A stretch of 5,844 nucleotides of DNA from Thermoflexales bacterium (lineage in GTDB: Bacteria > Chloroflexota > Anaerolineae > B4-G1): the NCBI GenBank assembly GCA_007118795.1, contig SKQX01000271.1:1-5844 (forward strand), in the 5' to 3' direction. Under the pieces are notes generated by a model that saw only the letters and a list, made by a program, of their open reading frames with translations, was not told where the DNA came from and searched no databases. The stretch's first letter is position 1; every line of letters begins with the position of its first letter. This document shows, in pieces, positions 4,997 to 5,844 of the stretch. The translations under genes and the position numbers were made by a program.

Positions 4997-5161
4997 CTAA
5001 CGCGTCTCCCGATGGGCGGTATGCTCACCGCACCTTGGGCAGTACTTCCGTAATTCCAACCGGTTCGGATCGTTGCGGCGGTTTTTCTCGGTTGTGTAGT
5101 TGCGTTCCCTGCACTCCGTACACGCCAGAGTGATCTCTCGTCGAATCGCTTTTCTAGCCAT
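4997..5161 (-). CDS. rpmG: 50S ribosomal protein L33 (zinc-ribbon form)
   Basis: A 54-residue basic large-subunit protein located near the E site. The translation begins MARKAIRREITLACTEC, continues through RNYTTEKNRRNDPNRLEL (20-37) and ends with KYCPRCGEH (39-47) before a short tail. It has the complete zinc-binding set of four cysteines, C14-x2-C17 and C41-x2-C44 (the C+ form), with the NYTTEKN core typical of L33. The ATG at 5159-5161 has GAGG 7 bases upstream. The gene sits between two tRNA genes, 39 bases after tRNA-Thr and 7 bases before tRNA-Trp, and should be transcribed with them. Length is normal for the family. Confidence 0.96.
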   Translation of the reverse strand: MARKAIRREITLACTECRERNYTTEKNRRNDPNRLELRKYCPRCGEHTAHRETR

Positions 5162-5200
5162 TACTTAGCCTCAAATCTATCATCATCTACGACCACCCAG

Positions 5201-5273
5201 AGCCCACGATGGGAATCGAACCCATGGCCTCACCCTTACCAAGGGTGTGCTCTACCGGCTGAGCTACGTGGGC
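5201..5273 (-). tRNA. tRNA-Thr (GGU anticodon)
   Basis: A complete 73-base cloverleaf. The acceptor GCCCACG pairs with CGTGGGC. The D arm is GCTC/GAGC with loop AGCCGGTA. The anticodon stem CACCC/GGGTG encloses loop TTGGTAA, giving anticodon GGT (reads ACC and ACU). The variable loop is AGGCC, and the T arm is ATGGG/CCCAT around TTCGATT. The discriminator is U73, and the following bases are CTG, so CCA is not encoded. It is the first gene after the minus-strand promoter, about 35 bases from the expected transcription start. Confidence 0.97.
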
Positions 5274-5314
5274 CGGAGCCGAGTCAAGCGCCCTCCTCCG
5301 TTGATACGGCCCTA

Positions 5315-5342
5315 ATTCTACAGGATTTCGCCAGGCTGTCAA
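5315..5342 (-). promoter_or_regulatory. Sigma-70-type promoter for the tRNA-Thr/rpmG/secE/nusG/rpl cluster
   Basis: On the minus strand the -35 box is a perfect TTGACA (5342-5337) and the -10 box is TAGAAT (5320-5315), separated by 16 bases. Transcription would start near 5308, about 35 bases before tRNA-Thr. No other promoter this good was seen further down the cluster, so it may feed all genes to rplA and, through the attenuator, rplJ-rplL. Confidence 0.8.
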
Positions 5343-5514
5343 ATCGAGGGAAACGGGGCCGTGTGACGTCCGAACGGGCACGATCTAGCCGCGATCGGGG
5401 GATGATATGGTGGGGGGGCGGCGGGTTCTCCATGACGGAGGATGAAGACGGTTGAAAGGACAGGCGAATCACGACTGGGGAGTGCATTGACCGCGATGGG
5501 GCTGGGGAGGAGTG

Positions 5515-5543
5515 TTGCGCTCGTCGAGGGGCTGGTGTAGAAT
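5515..5543 (+). promoter_or_regulatory. Sigma-70-type promoter for the DHH-family gene
   Basis: TTGCGC (5515-5520) and TAGAAT (5538-5543) are separated by 17 bases. A start near 5550 would give a leader of about 50 bases before the ATG at 5599. The -10 matches that of the divergent cluster promoter; the -35 is weaker. Confidence 0.6.
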
Positions 5544-5598
5544 CGGCCCTCAGCGGCAGTCCTATAGGAATCGCAAGGGTGACAAGGAAAGCAGAGGA

Positions 5599-5844
5599 AT
5601 GGCAAGAGACCGTGAGGCGTTATATGGCGCGGTGTCAGATGCGACCGGCCTGTTGATCCTCACTCATAACGATCCTGACCCGGATGCCATCGCCAGTGCC
5701 GTGGCTCTGCAGTGGTTGTTGGAGGAGAAGCTCCATCTAGAATCTCGGATCGCCTACCGGGGCATCGTGGGACGGGCGGAGAACAAGGCGCTGGTGCGCC
5801 AACTTGGTTACCCCCTGAGACTACTCACCGAAAGGGAGGTGCCC
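5599..5844 (+). CDS. DHH-family phosphoesterase, N-terminal part (cut by the window edge)
   Basis: The frame stays open to the last base and gives 82 residues. LLILTHNDPDPDAIASAVAL (18-37) is the first metal-binding motif of DHH phosphoesterases, the group that includes RecJ and NrnA-type nano-RNase/pAp phosphatases. His23, Asp25, Asp27 and Asp29 are likely metal-site residues. The next block, IAYRGIVGRAENKALVRQLG (51-70), matches bacterial DHH proteins of the DPDPDA type, as far as I recall. The DHH and DHHA1 segments lie beyond the window, so substrate (short RNA, pAp or a cyclic dinucleotide product) cannot be decided. The start is the ATG at 5599 with AAGGA (5584-5588) 10 bases upstream; a closer GAGGA abuts the ATG. 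It is divergent from the ribosomal cluster with its own promoter. No signal peptide is visible. Confidence 0.88.
   Translation, partial: MARDREALYGAVSDATGLLILTHNDPDPDAIASAVALQWLLEEKLHLESRIAYRGIVGRAENKALVRQLGYPLRLLTEREVP

Larger units (their letters stand above)
5274..5598. other. Divergent promoter region between tRNA-Thr and the DHH gene
   Basis: This 325-base stretch has no supportable gene. It holds opposing sigma-70-type promoters for the minus-strand cluster and for the plus-strand DHH gene. A G-rich tract (seven G at 5412-5418, then GC-rich) lies between them. A 10-bp palindrome, TCCTATAGGA (5560-5569), lies downstream of the plus-strand promoter. I see no recognisable riboswitch or operator family. 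Confidence 0.6.

Noticed and set aside
5405..5425. G-rich tract as a quadruplex or regulatory element
   Set aside because: There is one run of seven G and one of three, not the four well-spaced G-runs expected; no other support.
5187..5605. Minus-strand open frames in the tRNA-Thr and divergent promoter region
   Set aside because: They overlap tRNA-Thr or the promoters, lack ribosome sites and resemble no protein family.
1..5844. CRISPR array, transposase, phage or defence genes
   Set aside because: No spaced repeat array and no such protein were seen; the window is ordinary housekeeping DNA plus two less certain flanking genes.

Overview
The window is a GC-rich bacterial chromosome segment dominated by one long minus-strand housekeeping cluster. 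In transcription order it runs tRNA-Thr(GGU), rpmG (L33), tRNA-Trp(CCA), secE, nusG, rplK (L11), rplA (L1), rplJ (L10), rplL (L7/L12), then a divergent gene of the Lgt family. A separate gene for a DHH-family phosphoesterase starts on the plus strand near the right edge and is cut by the window end. The high GC, the acidic N-terminal extension on NusG, the DPDPDA-type DHH protein and the tRNA/rpmG/secE/nusG layout suggest a Chloroflexota-like bacterium, but this is an inference and no diagnostic marker settles it.

Right part (about 5274-5844): a divergent intergenic region of about 325 bases carries two good sigma-70-type promoters. The minus-strand one (TTGACA, 16-base spacer, TAGAAT) lies about 42 bases upstream of tRNA-Thr and probably drives the whole translation/secretion cluster. 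The plus-strand one (TTGCGC, 17-base spacer, TAGAAT) serves the DHH gene.

Centre (2382-5273): two tRNAs flank rpmG with very tight spacing (7 bases between the rpmG stop and tRNA-Trp). They are followed by secE (GTG start, with an apparent extra C-terminal membrane helix), nusG, rplK and rplA. A 10-11 bp hairpin separates tRNA-Trp from secE.

rplA-rplJ junction (2217-2381): a recognisable L10 leader. It has the L10-binding stem, an antiterminator arm and an intrinsic terminator with seven U residues. L10 would thus control rplJ-rplL separately from the upstream genes. rplJ begins with TTG behind a strong Shine-Dalgarno sequence.

Left part (1-1199): rplL is followed not by rpoB but by a 157-base gap with three strong hairpins, then the Lgt-family gene. 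That gene keeps the family layout but appears to have lost the residues known to be needed in E. coli Lgt. The last 274 bases hold no gene; they contain a dispersed-repeat-like palindrome and an 8-bp inverted repeat.

I found no mobile gene, CRISPR array, defence system or wholly new system. The best leads are the degenerate Lgt homologue, the SecE topology and the left-edge repeat.
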